DNA of 64,000 nt from Ischnura elegans (GCF_921293095.1 NC_060258.1:5904607-5968606); one strand, 5' to 3'. Positions 24,001-35,552 are shown, counted from the stretch's first letter. Program-made: numbers and translations. Notes: generated from the sequence alone by a model not told the origin.

Positions 24001-25253
24001 ACTATTTGGAACTGTGGTATACCTGCATTATAAAAATATTAAATTTTCTAATATGCTTAATAGGTATTATTATCTGATTCATCATTTCCAATACATATAA
24101 TTTTATGTGGCAGTTTTTAAGTTTATACAGTTTGTTTTTCCAATTATTCTCATGCAGGTAATCTTTACTTGACTGTTCCAGATGGATTTCTTAAGATATG
24201 TAAAGGGCAGAGCAGAGGCAAACTAGGACAACAGGAAATCTCTTCCCTCTGTCTATCCAAACAACATTTGGATACTCTGAAGAGAGCCATGCCTCAAGAG
24301 TCCCAGAGGCTCAGCTCAAGGCTGTGAAGTGATGTATGGATGTTAACCCAGAAGTACTTAAGTATGAGACATTCATCTTAATCCAGGCACAGAAGAGACT
24401 GGATTTAATGGCAAGAAAGCAGTCTGGATCTACTCTGCACACAACTAAGCATCAAGAGGTGAAACCCATGGTGTACACCTGTGTATTTCACTGTTAAAGT
24501 ATCTTACCTAACAAATCTCACCTCAGGAATAGGAAAGCAATGAGTGAAATAGTTGTTGAAAGAAATAAAGTGGCCTGAATTTGAACTATTTTACCCAAAT
24601 CACTAAAAAATGTGAAACAACCTTTCGTAAATTTTGCTGACAAAATTTTGATTGTTTGTGATGAATAAAGATTAATCTCTCCTTTGTGCAAAATAATTTT
24701 TGCTTGTGCAAAATAATTTTTTATCCGTAAATTGCTCATAACTGTGTTTCAATACTTACATGTATGTCAACTACTTGATTTAACTGCATGACTTCTACCA
24801 AAGTAACTTTCAGTAAGTATTACCCCAGCAATTTCTAGGTATGCAGTTAAGAATTTTATTAATTTGTAGAATGTCATTTAAATTAGGTTGTTGATGTGAT
24901 CATGTCATGGTCTTCAATTGTGAAAGTGTATATTATCTATACTTGCACCACAGTGGGCCATCAAATGAGTTTCCTTAAATCGTTAATTTTTGTACAATCT
25001 GCATATACTGGAATACAGTAAATTTACCTCTACATTGCAGTCACACTTCTTCTCCTAACTCTGGAAGAGAATATATGCAATTCATGTGCAACATTACTTT
25101 CAGTTGTAATTAAAATGTTGATTTTGAATTAGCAACTTCTTATTGTTTTTTTTCGAATTTTCACAATAAAAGACCTAGGCTGCTTATACATTATTCTTGA
25201 AAAAAACATCAGAATGACTCTTCATTATAACAAGCATTTAATAGTAGCTGTTT
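21100..25253. other. Long AT-rich stretch, mostly unique
   Basis: I see no intact gene, tandem array or element ends here apart from the exon-like frame at 22081-22330. Confidence 0.4.
22081..22330 (-). CDS. Exon-like frame, possible C-terminal BESS-type tail
   Basis: On minus an open frame reads through IENSLSRRLQDKQLQ and ends YYNAFIQQLKTSF...ESGFIC before a stop. The long amphipathic helix, Pro/Ser/Asn-rich linker and final short helix resemble the C-terminal end of MADF/BESS or Myb/SANT-type regulators of insects or of Harbinger-type elements. No DNA-binding domain is visible upstream and no clear splice acceptor stands out. The resemblance is general and this could be a relic. Confidence 0.25.
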
Positions 25254-25345
25254 AGGAAAGCATGCCCTGCGGAGAGGGGGTTCGAGAATACCTCCGCAGT
25301 ATCCCTGCTTGTCGTAAGAGGCGACTAAAAGGGTTGGTGTCGCAA
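25254..25345 (+). repeat. Interspersed repeat with conserved core, copy 1
   Basis: Begins AGGAAAGCAT and contains GTATCCCTGCTTGTCGTAAG followed by AGGCGACTAAAAGGG. The second copy at 27081-27190 shares both the beginning and the core while the sequence between differs. It behaves like a short, old, SINE-like repeat with one strongly conserved segment. Confidence 0.55.
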
Positions 25346-27080
25346 TAACTATGAAAGTTATTGTTCCTATGTAATTAAAATGGGAAATAATAATTTATTC
25401 CATCCTGGAGGCATTACAGGAATGCAATTTATAGGTCAGATTAAAATTAAAAGAAGTTATCCTACACACTCTAAAAAAACTTAGGACTATAGGAATGACA
25501 ATAGCTGGCATTTAAATACAGACATTGTTGGAGTGTTTGTAGATGCACTTGAAGGGCATTGTGCAATTCAATACACTACTCTGGGACCCTACTAGAAGAG
25601 ACCTCACTATTTTGTTGAAGATATGGATCAGTTACCTGACTAATATTATGATCTTGGTAGCACTTGATTTTAAGATAAAAAGATAAATTTTCCATTTTAA
25701 AAACCCATGCACATAAAATATAAATATATGGTACAATAAGCAATTCTTAAGTTTTTAAGAAGAGGGCCACCATGGCTCCTGAACCTATCATAATGTATAG
25801 ATCTTACTATCTTATTTTGAATTTTGAAAGTAAAAAAAATTGAAATGGATCATAGTCATGGAAATGGGAAATACAAGAAAACAGTTAACTATATAACTCA
25901 CTGCTAACATGCAGTGTGGAACTGAATTACAATGTGAAGAGTTAGTATATACTTTAGTAAGCCAGTTCCTCGCGTGTCCTAAGTACCCCACATTTTTGTG
26001 CTGGCTCATGAGGAAGGACATAAAACAAAAATTCAATTTTTACCTCTTAATGTTGCATTACTATCATGGCATGAATGTACAATCTATTAGTCAAAATTAT
26101 TTGCTTAAGTTAAGTGTTTCTGTATGTCTTTTGCATGAACTTATTGCCTTACGCATCAATATCGCAATCCTGATATCCAACCACAAAAGTTCAAAAATGT
26201 CTGCAATATATATCCATTATTATTCAATTACAGAAGTCTTTCGGCAAGTTAAATGAAAACAGATTGCTCTTAATACCTTCTAGATGCCTGATGGCAGTAG
26301 TTTGGTCTGCTTTATGAGCTGAAGGTGTGGGCAAGGGCAAAATCTGAATATCTTGGTATCAAATGGGAAAACTCAAGGTGATAGCGTTTTTTAAATTATG
26401 AAATTAAATACTATCCCTCTTGAGGAAATAAAACCAAGAATCACTGATGAATATCTATATCATGACAGTTAATTTAAATTTTTGTTGCTATCGCCTAGAT
26501 CTGAGAAAAATCACTTACTCTGTCCCACACCTCACTGTCTTTGTTGCAGTGCAGTTCATTCGCAATGCAACAATTTTTAATCCTTATCAATGTCATCACT
26601 GATTCCGAATTCATCATGGGCAGTAGCAAGGTATTATAGTGATGAAGGTGAATATTCTTGGTTCACGTGGATTGTTGATGGTGGTTGAACTTTGTGGAGG
26701 GAATATGCATTACTAAGGCGTAGCATTGGGTGACACAATTGAGTTAAATGATTGGATCCAGTGCTTTGAAGATGGGTCTTCTAGGTTGTGGTGGATGCTG
26801 CAGTAATGGTTGAACTACCATTACAACTTAGTGGCACAGTAATGGAATATACCATGTAATGATTGAATTGATAATTAAATAGCTATTGGGTTTACACTGC
26901 TTCTCCAACCCTCCTATAGGGACATCAGTTTTTTATACTGCTCTAACCTGAGGCAAAACATTTTGGTATTAAGTATCCCACTTAGTGAATGATTTTTGAC
27001 AATGGATTGCGAATAAGCAAACATGAGGAAAGCACAATAGTCTTAGTTCTGATTGTTGCAAGTTCTTTGCCATTCTCATT
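25346..27080. other. AT-rich spacer
   Basis: Nothing recognised on either strand. A 115-codon plus frame at 25909-26256 has no motif. Confidence 0.4.
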
Positions 27081-27190
27081 AGGAAAGCATTCGCTGGGAA
27101 TGGGGGAGTAGAGTCTCCAACAAGTATCCCTGCTTGTCACTGAAGGAGACTAAAAGGGTGACGGTGCAGCAAAGGGATGGCCAGCTCAAT
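27081..27190 (+). repeat. Interspersed repeat with conserved core, copy 2
   Basis: Shares AGGAAAGCAT and GTATCCCTGCTTGTC...GACTAAAAGGGT with the copy at 25254-25345, in the same orientation 1.8 kb away. Confidence 0.55.
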
Positions 27191-27887
27191 GTCTTTCTCT
27201 AAGGCATCCTTTTACAGTTGGTTCCTATGTACAGCCACCGCAATGAATGTACTGTAATGTTAGCAATCACCCTTATTTTTTGTGTGTATAATACACTTAG
27301 AACTTGGTGGCTATGCTAAATATACAATAAAATGTTTCATAAAGACAGGCACGAGGCTGTTTAAAATTATATATATACATGAAAACAAGAATATTGATAC
27401 ATATACTTACTCAGCAACAAAATAAAAAATGAAGTAGGCAGTCTTACTGACAGACTGCATGGAATGTATTGTTTTTCATGTAGCGCATTGGTGCCTCCAT
27501 GGTTACGATATTAAGAATTGGAACACTGTTTACAGGCAAAATTCTTGACTGAGGTCTTAAGATAGAAATGCCTAATTATTCATAGATACCAAATGTGGAA
27601 AAATAATTCCCGAAAATGAAAAATAACATTGAAGACGCTTTCTGGCCTGCTCAATTGTGAGATTCACGCTCATTACGTAGCAACAGGAGGGTTCTATAAA
27701 AAAAGGTAAAAAATGTTACCTTACCACCACTGAGGAAGAGTTTCACTGATAGTCGCAAACTCCACACATCAGGCGATATAATAAACCATGTTAACATTCT
27801 TTTTGTTACACCTGTAAGATGTTTTCCCCCAACATGACTCAAATAAGTTACCTGTAAAATAAATAAACTACATGGTAAAGAGTTATT
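27191..27887. other. AT-rich spacer
   Basis: Nothing recognised. Confidence 0.4.
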
Positions 27888-28295
27888 TGTTATAACTTAT
27901 TGTTTACAGCCACATTCATTTCGAACACGATGCAATTCACATGTTACACTTCCATCACTCCATCTCTGAGAGGGGGAGAAAACAAAAAATAATGAACCCA
28001 ACAGAAAACAAGCAATGCCAACCTTTAGGATATGACAACATCCTCTCTCTAAGATATTAATGCACAGAAAAAGAAAACATCAATAACCTCCTGTTTACAA
28101 GTCGAAAACTTGCTTTGGCTTCCTTACCCGATTACTTCTTTTGGGTTGTATACAAACATCTTTGTCACTAGGGGGCACAGACGTCTCCTTACTGTCCACC
28201 TCAATGTTCTTATCAATATTTACATCAGTCACGGGTCTTTCAATGGGGAGGGTTTCATTTTCCCTTACAGCGACAGGGGCTGCCATTTCTAACAT
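27888..28295 (-). mobile_element. 3' end of a small-LTR Gypsy element (fossil)
   Basis: On minus a frame ends KRSNRVRKPKQVFDL, the basic tail typical of pol in the mag/K02A2.6-like Gypsy group. It is followed by a purine tract (AGAGAGAGGA) and then TGTTGTCATATCC, a typical LTR start. The LTR would run from about 28040 to about 27888 (some 150 bp), short as in that group. Nothing of the rest of pol is visible upstream, so only the 3' end remains. Identification rests on the tail, tract and LTR-start pattern. Confidence 0.45.
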
Positions 28296-28784
28296 TTTTT
28301 TGCATCAAACATCTTTTTAACCTCTGAACTTGTAATTTGCTTCAAACACATACTTTAGTAAGCTAAAAACATTTCCAATGAAAGGAGGAATAGTTTCCAA
28401 AGGGCTCCATTTAAGTTCATCAAAATAGCATGAGAGTGAACTCATGTGGAGATGATCATATCAGGGCTAAGACAAGAAACTAGAGGTTATGTTGCGGTGG
28501 AATGTCATAAGTTAAGAAAATTTCAAAGGGAAAATTAGTTTGCATGGACTGTGAGATGAAAAAAAAACAAAATTAGGTACTCTAGCCACTTCTACAAAGG
28601 AATATTCTTGTTTCACTTCGAGGTTGATGAATAATTTTCGTTTTGGACATTTTTCATTTTATGGGCGAAGTACTTGCAATGCAAGCTCTTCGCAGACTTG
28701 TCAGAAATATTTCCAGCATAAGCCATGGCTCCATTTGGCCATTGGGCTCCTGTTCTACATCAACCAATTTAAAATGATATTTAC
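28296..28784. other. Probable intron of the BEN pseudogene
   Basis: No coding signal of its own. It lies after exon 5 of the 28785-30851 locus. No counterpart of the paralogue's last exon was found. Confidence 0.35.
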
Positions 28785-30851
28785 CTCTTCACATAATGGT
28801 ATTTTCCGGCCTGGTGACCCTTGGATATCCGCATATTCTTTGCCAGTTTATTATACGTTGTTGAAAGCCGTGGAACCTCTTGGCCTTTAAACTTCATCTT
28901 GACACATGCTGAAATCAAAGTAATGATAATCTTAGAATTTGTGTGCTAAATGAAGCCTTATTGTAGTTCTCTACGAGTAGTTACAGAGTAGGCAGACATA
29001 TTGCTTTCTATGAAAAGAGATGACAATGTTGTGATGAAACTAATTTGAAATGGATTTTTCTGAGAAATTGGGGATAGTTTCTGTAACAAATTTATATTTC
29101 ACATTCATAAAAATACTGCGGTATGTCGCATTCATGAAAATAAATAGATATAAAAATATAACAAACAAGGTACCCACTTCCATTGTTACATAAATGAGAT
29201 AGAAAACATTTGTAACCAAGAAAGATTTTAAGCAATCTTCATCTGTTCAAATCTTGAGCAGTGAATACTCACTCACATAAGCTACACTACATAAGAACAA
29301 GATTAATTTTGAGATAAAAAGGAAATGCTATTGCAACAGCCTGAACAACATATGCATAAGTTGCAGTAAGTAGTGTAATAATAAATTGAAATTATCACAA
29401 ATTATGCAATTTGCAAAGGACTTGCCACAAATAATACACCGCTTTTTCACAGTAGGGTAATCAAAATAAAAGAAAAACCTACACTAGATGCTGGGAAAAC
29501 AAGCAGTATTGTTAAATGTGTTTTTCACGGTGAACAGCTCTTTCGTAACACAGACATTATTAATATCATCATCATCATCAAACTTGACACAAAAATGTGT
29601 ACATATAATATTGACTATTGTGGTTCCACAAGAGTTCAAGGACTGTTGAAAGTCTTAAGGCCGTTTTACATGGTGCACGGAATTGCGCAGGTTAGAGCTG
29701 CATCAATTTCTAAAATGGCTTGGCATTGTGGGAATGCATGAACGAAATTAGAAAATGGGCTATTTCGCAGTCTAGCGTCCACGCATGTGTTCTAGCAATT
29801 CAACGCTATACACGACGCAATTTTGACTGTGCCTTCGCATGTACATCAGATAGCGCAATTCCGTGCATCGTGTAAAACCGCCTTTACTCAACATTCCATA
29901 GATATTTAACGTGCCCAATCATTCCAAGGGAAGAATTAGAATATTGATTCCTCCCATGCGACATCAGTAATTACCATCGGTGGCCTCCATCGTCTCCACA
30001 TCTGCAGCGGGGTTCCCACCTCTCCCTCTCCTTTGGCCGCTGGCAGAATGTCATCCAATGTAGTCCCTCCCGAACAATTTTAACAATAGCTGCTCCTGCA
30101 GTCTCTTAGGTGTCGTCCCAATAGTAATGGCAGATATCTTGTCTACTTTCTGCATATAAATGTTGTACGAAGGATGCAATACAGCCTGAAAATAACATGT
30201 TAGCTTATAGAATGCAGTGACAGGATACTGGAACATATATATAAAGGTACTACACCACGAAGACTTACTGTGAGCTCTGAAGGGCCTTTCATCAAGAAAT
30301 GCCGTGCATGCTGCAGCAGAATGCGCCCTTTTTCACAATCATCAGCTAAAAATGAAATGAGAATCTATTAAAAGCCAATGGAAACAATCAGGATATTATA
30401 TTGTGATCAGTTATCCATGACTGTTCTAAATAAAAATAACATGAAATCATGAAGAACTTACCAGCATTAGCCAACAGTGCATCGATTGATGGTCTACCTT
30501 CAATGTTGGCCAAACAATTATTAATGTTGCGCTGTATCGAAACAGGCTATGGCACTCTTGACCCAATTGGCTCTGGCACTCTTGGCCCAATAGCCTCTGA
30601 ATTGAACCAATCGACGTCCCCTTGAATCCGTAGGGCATTCCCAATAGCATCGGCTAGAGGGGGGAAATCTTCCCCAGAACGAATGGGAGCCATATTGGTA
30701 ACATTACTGCCCATCTTTGGGCATCTCCTCCTCCTGCTTGGAGCAGGACGCTCACCATGCAAAACCATGATGGCCTTGCATGGCGACATATTATCCTTCC
30801 CCATCAGATGCTCGAATTCCTCCTGCGCCTCTTTCATGTCCTGGTCCTTAC
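28785..30851 (-). pseudogene. BEN-domain gene copy with two nonsense codons
   Basis: Four exons on minus match the gene at 58.5-60.3 kb in order, phase and sequence. They are exon 2 (30851-30462, starting KDQDMKEAQEEFEHLM), exon 3 (30345-30269), the BEN exon (30185-29975, AVLHPSYNIYMQKVD and LLLKLFGRDYI) and exon 5 (28908-28785, STTYNKLAKNMR). All have GT/AG borders and matching phases (1-1, 1-0, 0-1, 1-2). BEN domains bind DNA or chromatin partners and often repress transcription. Exon 2 has an in-frame TAG where a duplicated motif (RVPEP, then RVP-stop-P) predicts GAG. The BEN exon has TGA after RDYIG, where the paralogue reads RDYIM-like sequence. No last exon was found. A first exon that fits by phase is at 36312-36520. 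Confidence 0.7.
29658..29883. mobile_element. PIF/Harbinger-type MITE, 226 bp
   Basis: The left end AGGCCGTTTTACATGGTGCA and the inverted right end AGGCGGTTTTACACGATGCA continue into a shared CGGAATTGCGC, giving 31-bp terminal inverted repeats with three mismatches. The element is flanked by TTA on both sides (29655-29657 and 29884-29886), the 3-bp target duplication of PIF/Harbinger. It has no coding capacity. It lies in the intron after the BEN exon of the pseudogene. Its ends resemble the start of the autonomous Harbinger element at 60710 (GTTTACAC). Confidence 0.88.
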
Positions 30852-31074
30852 CTACAACATAAAAATGTAATGTTGCATATTAGACAAATAAAAGCATTTA
30901 TCAAGACCTCAGAAGCGGACCTTAATAAGCATTCGCCTAAATAGAAAAGGCACTTCAGAGGGGCCTTGACCTTCTAGCGCTACCAATCACCTAATAAAGA
31001 CATAAAAAACAGGTTCATCAAGGCACTTTAAATATTTTAAAGGCTTTTCAAGAGGGACACTGACTTGCACAGTA

Positions 31075-31570
31075 TTTACGCACACGCAGGGAAATAGTCT
31101 CGTGGAAAGTTTCCTACAGTGAGAATGGTGGCAGAGTTTCATGATTTCGCGGCGGCAAAAAAAGCACTATCCCTTTCCATCTGGTATTCTATGCATCAGG
31201 AATATTTAAATTCCACGGAATGTACAAATTGGCGCCACTTGTAAAGCGACCGGAAATAATGAAAATACGATAACAAAAAACTCAAGGGAAATAATTAATA
31301 TCGACCTGCAATAGGCATCACCAATAACGAAATGAACCACTTAACAAGTAATGCATAACATGGCATCTCGTGGAAAGTTTCCAACGGTGTGAACGATAGC
31401 AGAATGACATGATCGCGCGCACATTTATATAAAATTTACATATATGTGATCGCGCGTCGGTAGGAAATCCCAATCCCTATCCATCAAGCATACTATTCTT
31501 TGGGAGTATTTAAATTCAACGGAATGTACTAATTGGCGCCACGTGTAAAGTGACCGCAATTAGTGAATAA
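31075..31570. repeat. Local duplication, two ~200-bp copies
   Basis: CTCGTGGAAAGTTTCC occurs near 31100 and 31377, and AATTGGCGCCAC-TGTAAAG near 31227 and 31530. The stretches between are alignable with indels. The right copy merges with the end of the DUF4806-like exon. Confidence 0.65.
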
Positions 31571-31945
31571 CTTCCTCATAATGTTGCGCACTGTGTGCGC
31601 CTCTGTAGACCCTGCCGCATATGATAACTCATTCACCTGGGAAAATGTTAACAATCAATAGCCGAAAAATAATTTAGGAAATATTTGTCAATATATGGAA
31701 ATTTTGCTCCTCTTAGCAGATTCTCCCTAGCGGATTCATTCCTTAACTCTAAGCACAATGTAGTCATTGCTTCTTCATCGTTGATTGGCAAAATTGTTGA
31801 GAAAGTGCTCTTTGGCAGCTGCTCAGTCTCCCCATGCCTACAAGAGCACTTGCACTGCCGCTGCTTCAAAAGGTTGGCCCTCATTGACTTCATTTGGTAG
31901 ACACACTCAATGCTGAGAAAATTTTTCATAGCACACCGCCACGCG
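31530..31945 (-). pseudogene. DUF4806-like C-terminal exons, degenerate
   Basis: On minus, after a CTCAG acceptor near 31918, the frame reads VYQMKSMRANLLKQ and later FSTILPINDEEAMTTLCLEL. After a second acceptor (CCCAG, exon start 31636) it reads VNELSYAAGSTEAHTVRNIM and then RKLFTN. This matches the layout of DUF4806, in which a 'lP..s.eel..le..L' helix is followed by a glycine turn and '+.il..Lft' helix. No proper donor joins the two parts in frame, and the final frame stops soon after LFTN, where the 31.1/31.4 kb duplication begins. DUF4806 proteins are insect-expanded nuclear or transposon-associated proteins of unknown function. I read this as the decayed tail of the gene whose earlier exons lie at 35.6-36.5 kb. 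Confidence 0.5.
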
Positions 31946-31979
31946 GAAAAAATATTTTGCAATAATATCAGAAATTATG

Positions 31980-32514
31980 TCTTCCTTAATCGTATACAAT
32001 CATACATAGTTCAAAATTATTAAAAATTTCACTATTAATAAAGAAAATATTTATGCCTTGAATTCAAGGCATCCGCGTTTGACGATTACCCGTGGTTATG
32101 CAACCCGCGGCACTATTTTGTCGAACTAATATCTGAAATCAAATTTTCCATTAATAATGGGAAAAATATTATTTTATTAGTATTTTCCCAAAAAAATAAA
32201 ACGCATAATACATTGATGTTTGATATGATGCAATTTAATAATATTTATCAAGAGAAATAAGTGATGCAAGTGAAGTCATGCATAAATAACTTTACATTTC
32301 AATAACATAATAAATTTATAGCTTTTAATCTCATAAGATAGAAGAATAAAATACATAAAATGGTAACATAATCTTGAAGACTTTAAACATCGTATTTTCA
32401 ATTTTTTAGTTAATGTATACTCACATTCCATTACAAGAAAATCAAGAAAAAATGCATTTTTAAAATTAAATCCAAATAAATACGACATAATTATAAATTA
32501 GCTTTTTTGTGCTC
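31980..32514. other. Left flank of the piggyBac gene
   Basis: AT-rich. It contains GCCTTGAATTCAAGGCATCC at about 32056, shared with the right flank. A left TTAA terminus matching the right end could not be recognised. Confidence 0.4.
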
Positions 32515-35189
32515 CTACTTATCATGATCATACAGTGGAAAGCAATCAAGACAAATACCTGGCCCACCCTTGCAGTCTTTGCACATGTATGTCACCATTT
32601 TCTTGATGCCTTTAGTATGGCACACCCTGCACCTTTTTTGTATTCTGTGTTTTCTCTTGCCTTCAGAGATTGGGGTAGGTGAAGGCAAATGTTTAGGAAC
32701 GATTGTAGGGTCGGATGGCCTTTCTTCACTACCTACGGAAAGTAATGACTGTATTACTTCATGCCTAAAGTCATGCAGATTCTTTTTTTCCCCACTGTAC
32801 TTATTGTACAATAGGTAGCTGTTTAGTAACATTATTTGAAAAATGTGTATAGCTACTTTTTTGTACCACTTGAGAGTGCGGTGCTCGCAAGTGTAATACG
32901 ACATATACTGATCGAAATGATCGATGCCCCCCATACAGCGATTGTACTCTACCACCGCTCTAGGTTTCCTTACATTGCGCTTTCCGAGCACCTCAACCAT
33001 TTCTGCACCAAACTCAGTGCTCAGAGCCAGGACCTCCCTCCTATCGCGCCACTTCAACACACACACCCCGTCGTCTGACCACTGATGGAATTCTTCTCCC
33101 TTTTTCAATTTCTGTTTTATAACATCAGGTGGGTTGTTCACACGTTGTGACCTTAGCGTTCCTGTCGTGTAGGTCTTTTCCCTGAGGAGTTGCCGGGACA
33201 GTTCGACACTGTTATAAAAATTGTCCATGTAAATGGCATGTCCCTTATTTTTAAAGTCCGTTAAAAGGGAATGTACCACTTTCCCTGCGTGCCCTTTCCC
33301 ACCAACATCCTTGTCTCCAGCTCCAGCGTATATCAGTAACCGATGAACTAATCCTGATGGTTCAGTGAGCATATAAATTTTTATGCCAAATTTATGCCGC
33401 TTCCCTTGGACATACTGCCGAAAAAGTAAACGGCCTCGCCAAAGAAGCATTGATTCGTCCAAAGACAGGCTCCTGTTAGGGTAATCAATTTCCCTCATGC
33501 GTTTTTCAAAAAAATCTAAAAGAGGGCGAATTTTGTAAAGCCTGTCAGAAGGCTCGGGGTCATTTTCCCCAGGATTCTCATTAAAATGCAAGGCTTGCAT
33601 TATGACGAGAAAGCGATCTCGGCTCATTTTTTCCCGGAAAATACCTACATTGTAGAGCTTGTCGGTCCTCCAATAGCTCTCTAATCTGTTTATTTGGATG
33701 TGCCCCATATGGAAAAGCAACCCTAGCCACACTCGAAACTCCTCTTTGTCCAATTTTTTCCACGAAGCAATTCGCGGTTTAACGTAGGGACTTTCCAAAT
33801 ACAAATGTTCAGCAAACTTTTCCGTCTCTTTAAGAATGAGTTCAAAGAACTCTTCGCCGAACAGCAGGTCAAAATACCCTCGGGGAGTTTGGGAATGCGG
33901 TGCTTCTTTCAGTCCGGGATTGCCAGTGAATGGAATACTGCCAAGAAGTGGTCGCGTCAATGACCATGCTAACGGATTAGTGGGGTGCAACTGGGTGACG
34001 GAACCACCCAAAGTATGGGCTGGGGTAGAAGGGCCTGAGACGGACGGCGAAATGGAGGGATTTTCTTGGGTTGTGAAGGCAAGGGTTTCACTGACGGTAG
34101 CGGGCACCGAAGAGTGTGAGTATGTTGTCCTTGAATCCTCCTCGCCCTCGAGAATACCTTGCATGGGTGTCCCAGGCCTCTCGTCTTCACTTTCCGAAGC
34201 AGAATCGGTGTCTTCGAATTCTTCATCCGATGAAAATGCTTTTAGTATCTCATCAATGGCACCCTCTGTGAGAGTTGATGTCGTCAAGGTGGATGTTGTT
34301 TTTACTTTCTTTCCAACAGGAACTCCTAGAACAATGCGTCCAAATATTATTATAGTTACATTGATTATTTAAATAAATAAATGCACTTCCCTATGGCTAA
34401 GATAAATAATATAAAACAACAAATGGCTAACCTGTGCCCAAAGTGGTCATACGCCTCTTGCCTCCCGTTTTCGTTGGAACCCCTCGTCCTAAAAATTACG
34501 GAATGTAAATTATATTAAAATATAAAACCATAATAAACATTAATCTTCAAGAGACTGAATAGAATATTCACCAGAAGTCACACTAGATGGCCCTGCGACT
34601 GGTTCATCGGCATCCGCGGGTACTTCTTCAACACTTCCTGAAAATGGATTGTCCTTATTATTCATAATATATGCCCATAAACAGTAACTATATCTTCAAT
34701 AATTATAAAAAAAGGGACATTTATTTCACTGCGCTAGAATTTGTAAAAAATATTAATGAGCATATATATATGTACTAGACAAAATTTATCTTTAATTATG
34801 TCCGGTAGAGCAGTTTGTTTTGCAAAATAATACGAGCTCGTTAAATATTTTTAACCATTTAAATGAGCAAAAATGGAATGTATTTCCATGATATATAACA
34901 ATAAAAAATTGAACGAAATTAAGTTGAGGCCATTTAAATAAACAAATATTGATGTTATGCCATAAAAAATGAAAATTAGAAATAAAAATTAAAAATTGAG
35001 CGAAAATGCCTGGAGGAGGATATTTAAATAAAAAAAATGAATTTGTTGCCATTGAACAAAAAATTCAAAAATTGAAAAAAAACGCTCTTTGGGAGTATAA
35101 AACCATAATGATATAAATAAAAAGTAAAACGTAACACTATTTCAAGTGGATTAGAAAAACAACATACCTATTCTGCGTTTATGTGCCAT
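32515..35189 (-). CDS. piggyBac-family transposase, four coding exons, intact
   Basis: The exons on minus are 35189-35168 (ATG, reading MAHKRRI), 34637-34572, 34488-34432 and 34325-32515. All introns are GT-AG and all junctions phase 1, giving 651 residues with no stop. piggyBac transposases cut and paste at TTAA. The catalytic acidic triad is visible as SLDESMLLW, YMDNFYNS and GGIDHFDQY. The C terminus is a cysteine-rich zinc module (CRVCHTKG, YMCKDC, CLDCF). The N terminus is acidic and Ser/Thr-rich. The gene lies within a minus-strand DUF4806/BEN locus, in the same orientation. Canonical piggyBac elements have an uninterrupted gene, so three short upstream coding exons are unusual and leave open a host-recruited gene or an intron-bearing lineage. 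Length and motif integrity favour a functional protein. Confidence 0.85.
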
Positions 35190-35357
35190 GGAAAGTCCTC
35201 TGCAGTAACAAAGTGCGGTGTGAAGGCAAAAAATCTGCTGCAAGCAAACGACTTGTATCCAGTCACAGGAAAAGACACACTGAGACGCTGAGCACAATTG
35301 CAGGGTCTAGTAGAAGACGCGGAGGCAGATGGCGGGCCGAATAACCTAACGGGACCG

Positions 35358-35421
35358 ATGCCTTGTATTCAAGGCATCCGCGTCCTAGGCTAGCGCGGGA
35401 TGCCTTGAATTCAAGGCATCC
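35358..35421. repeat. Paired palindromes at the piggyBac 5' side
   Basis: ATGCCTTGTATTCAAGGCAT and ATGCCTTGAATTCAAGGCAT lie about 40 bp apart. The second is a perfect palindrome, and its core recurs at about 32056. They are candidate subterminal transposase-binding repeats, though an unrelated interspersed repeat is possible. Confidence 0.55.
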
Positions 35422-35552
35422 GCATTGAGTGTTAAGAGAGTGCAGAACTTTCATCACTTTCTTCAATGTAACGTTAAAAAAGCAAAACGAATTAATAGTA
35501 AATGGATCCAAACATATATAATACCTACAAGTAAAGAAATAATAAAATACAC

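Larger units (their letters stand above)
32055..35435 (-). mobile_element. Probable piggyBac element around the transposase
   Basis: At the right edge CGCATTGAGTG is followed by TTAA (35432-35435), and just inside lie two copies of a GCCTTG-ATTCAAGGC palindrome. One copy of the same palindrome lies at about 32056 on the left. TTAA is the obligatory piggyBac target. The left terminus is not resolved, so the interval is approximate. Confidence 0.5.

Noticed and set aside
25909-26256. 115-codon plus frame in the AT-rich spacer
   Set aside because: Composition is that of the local AT-rich DNA and no domain is recognisable.
28110-28292. Plus frame opposite the small-LTR Gypsy tail
   Set aside because: Shadow of the minus frame, with no motif.
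28095-28295. This frame as the last exon of the BEN pseudogene
   Set aside because: The phase after exon 5 does not fit its possible acceptor, and its end plus the following tract look like a Gypsy pol tail and LTR.
33836-34372. 178-codon plus frame
   Set aside because: Antisense of the piggyBac N-terminal acidic region.
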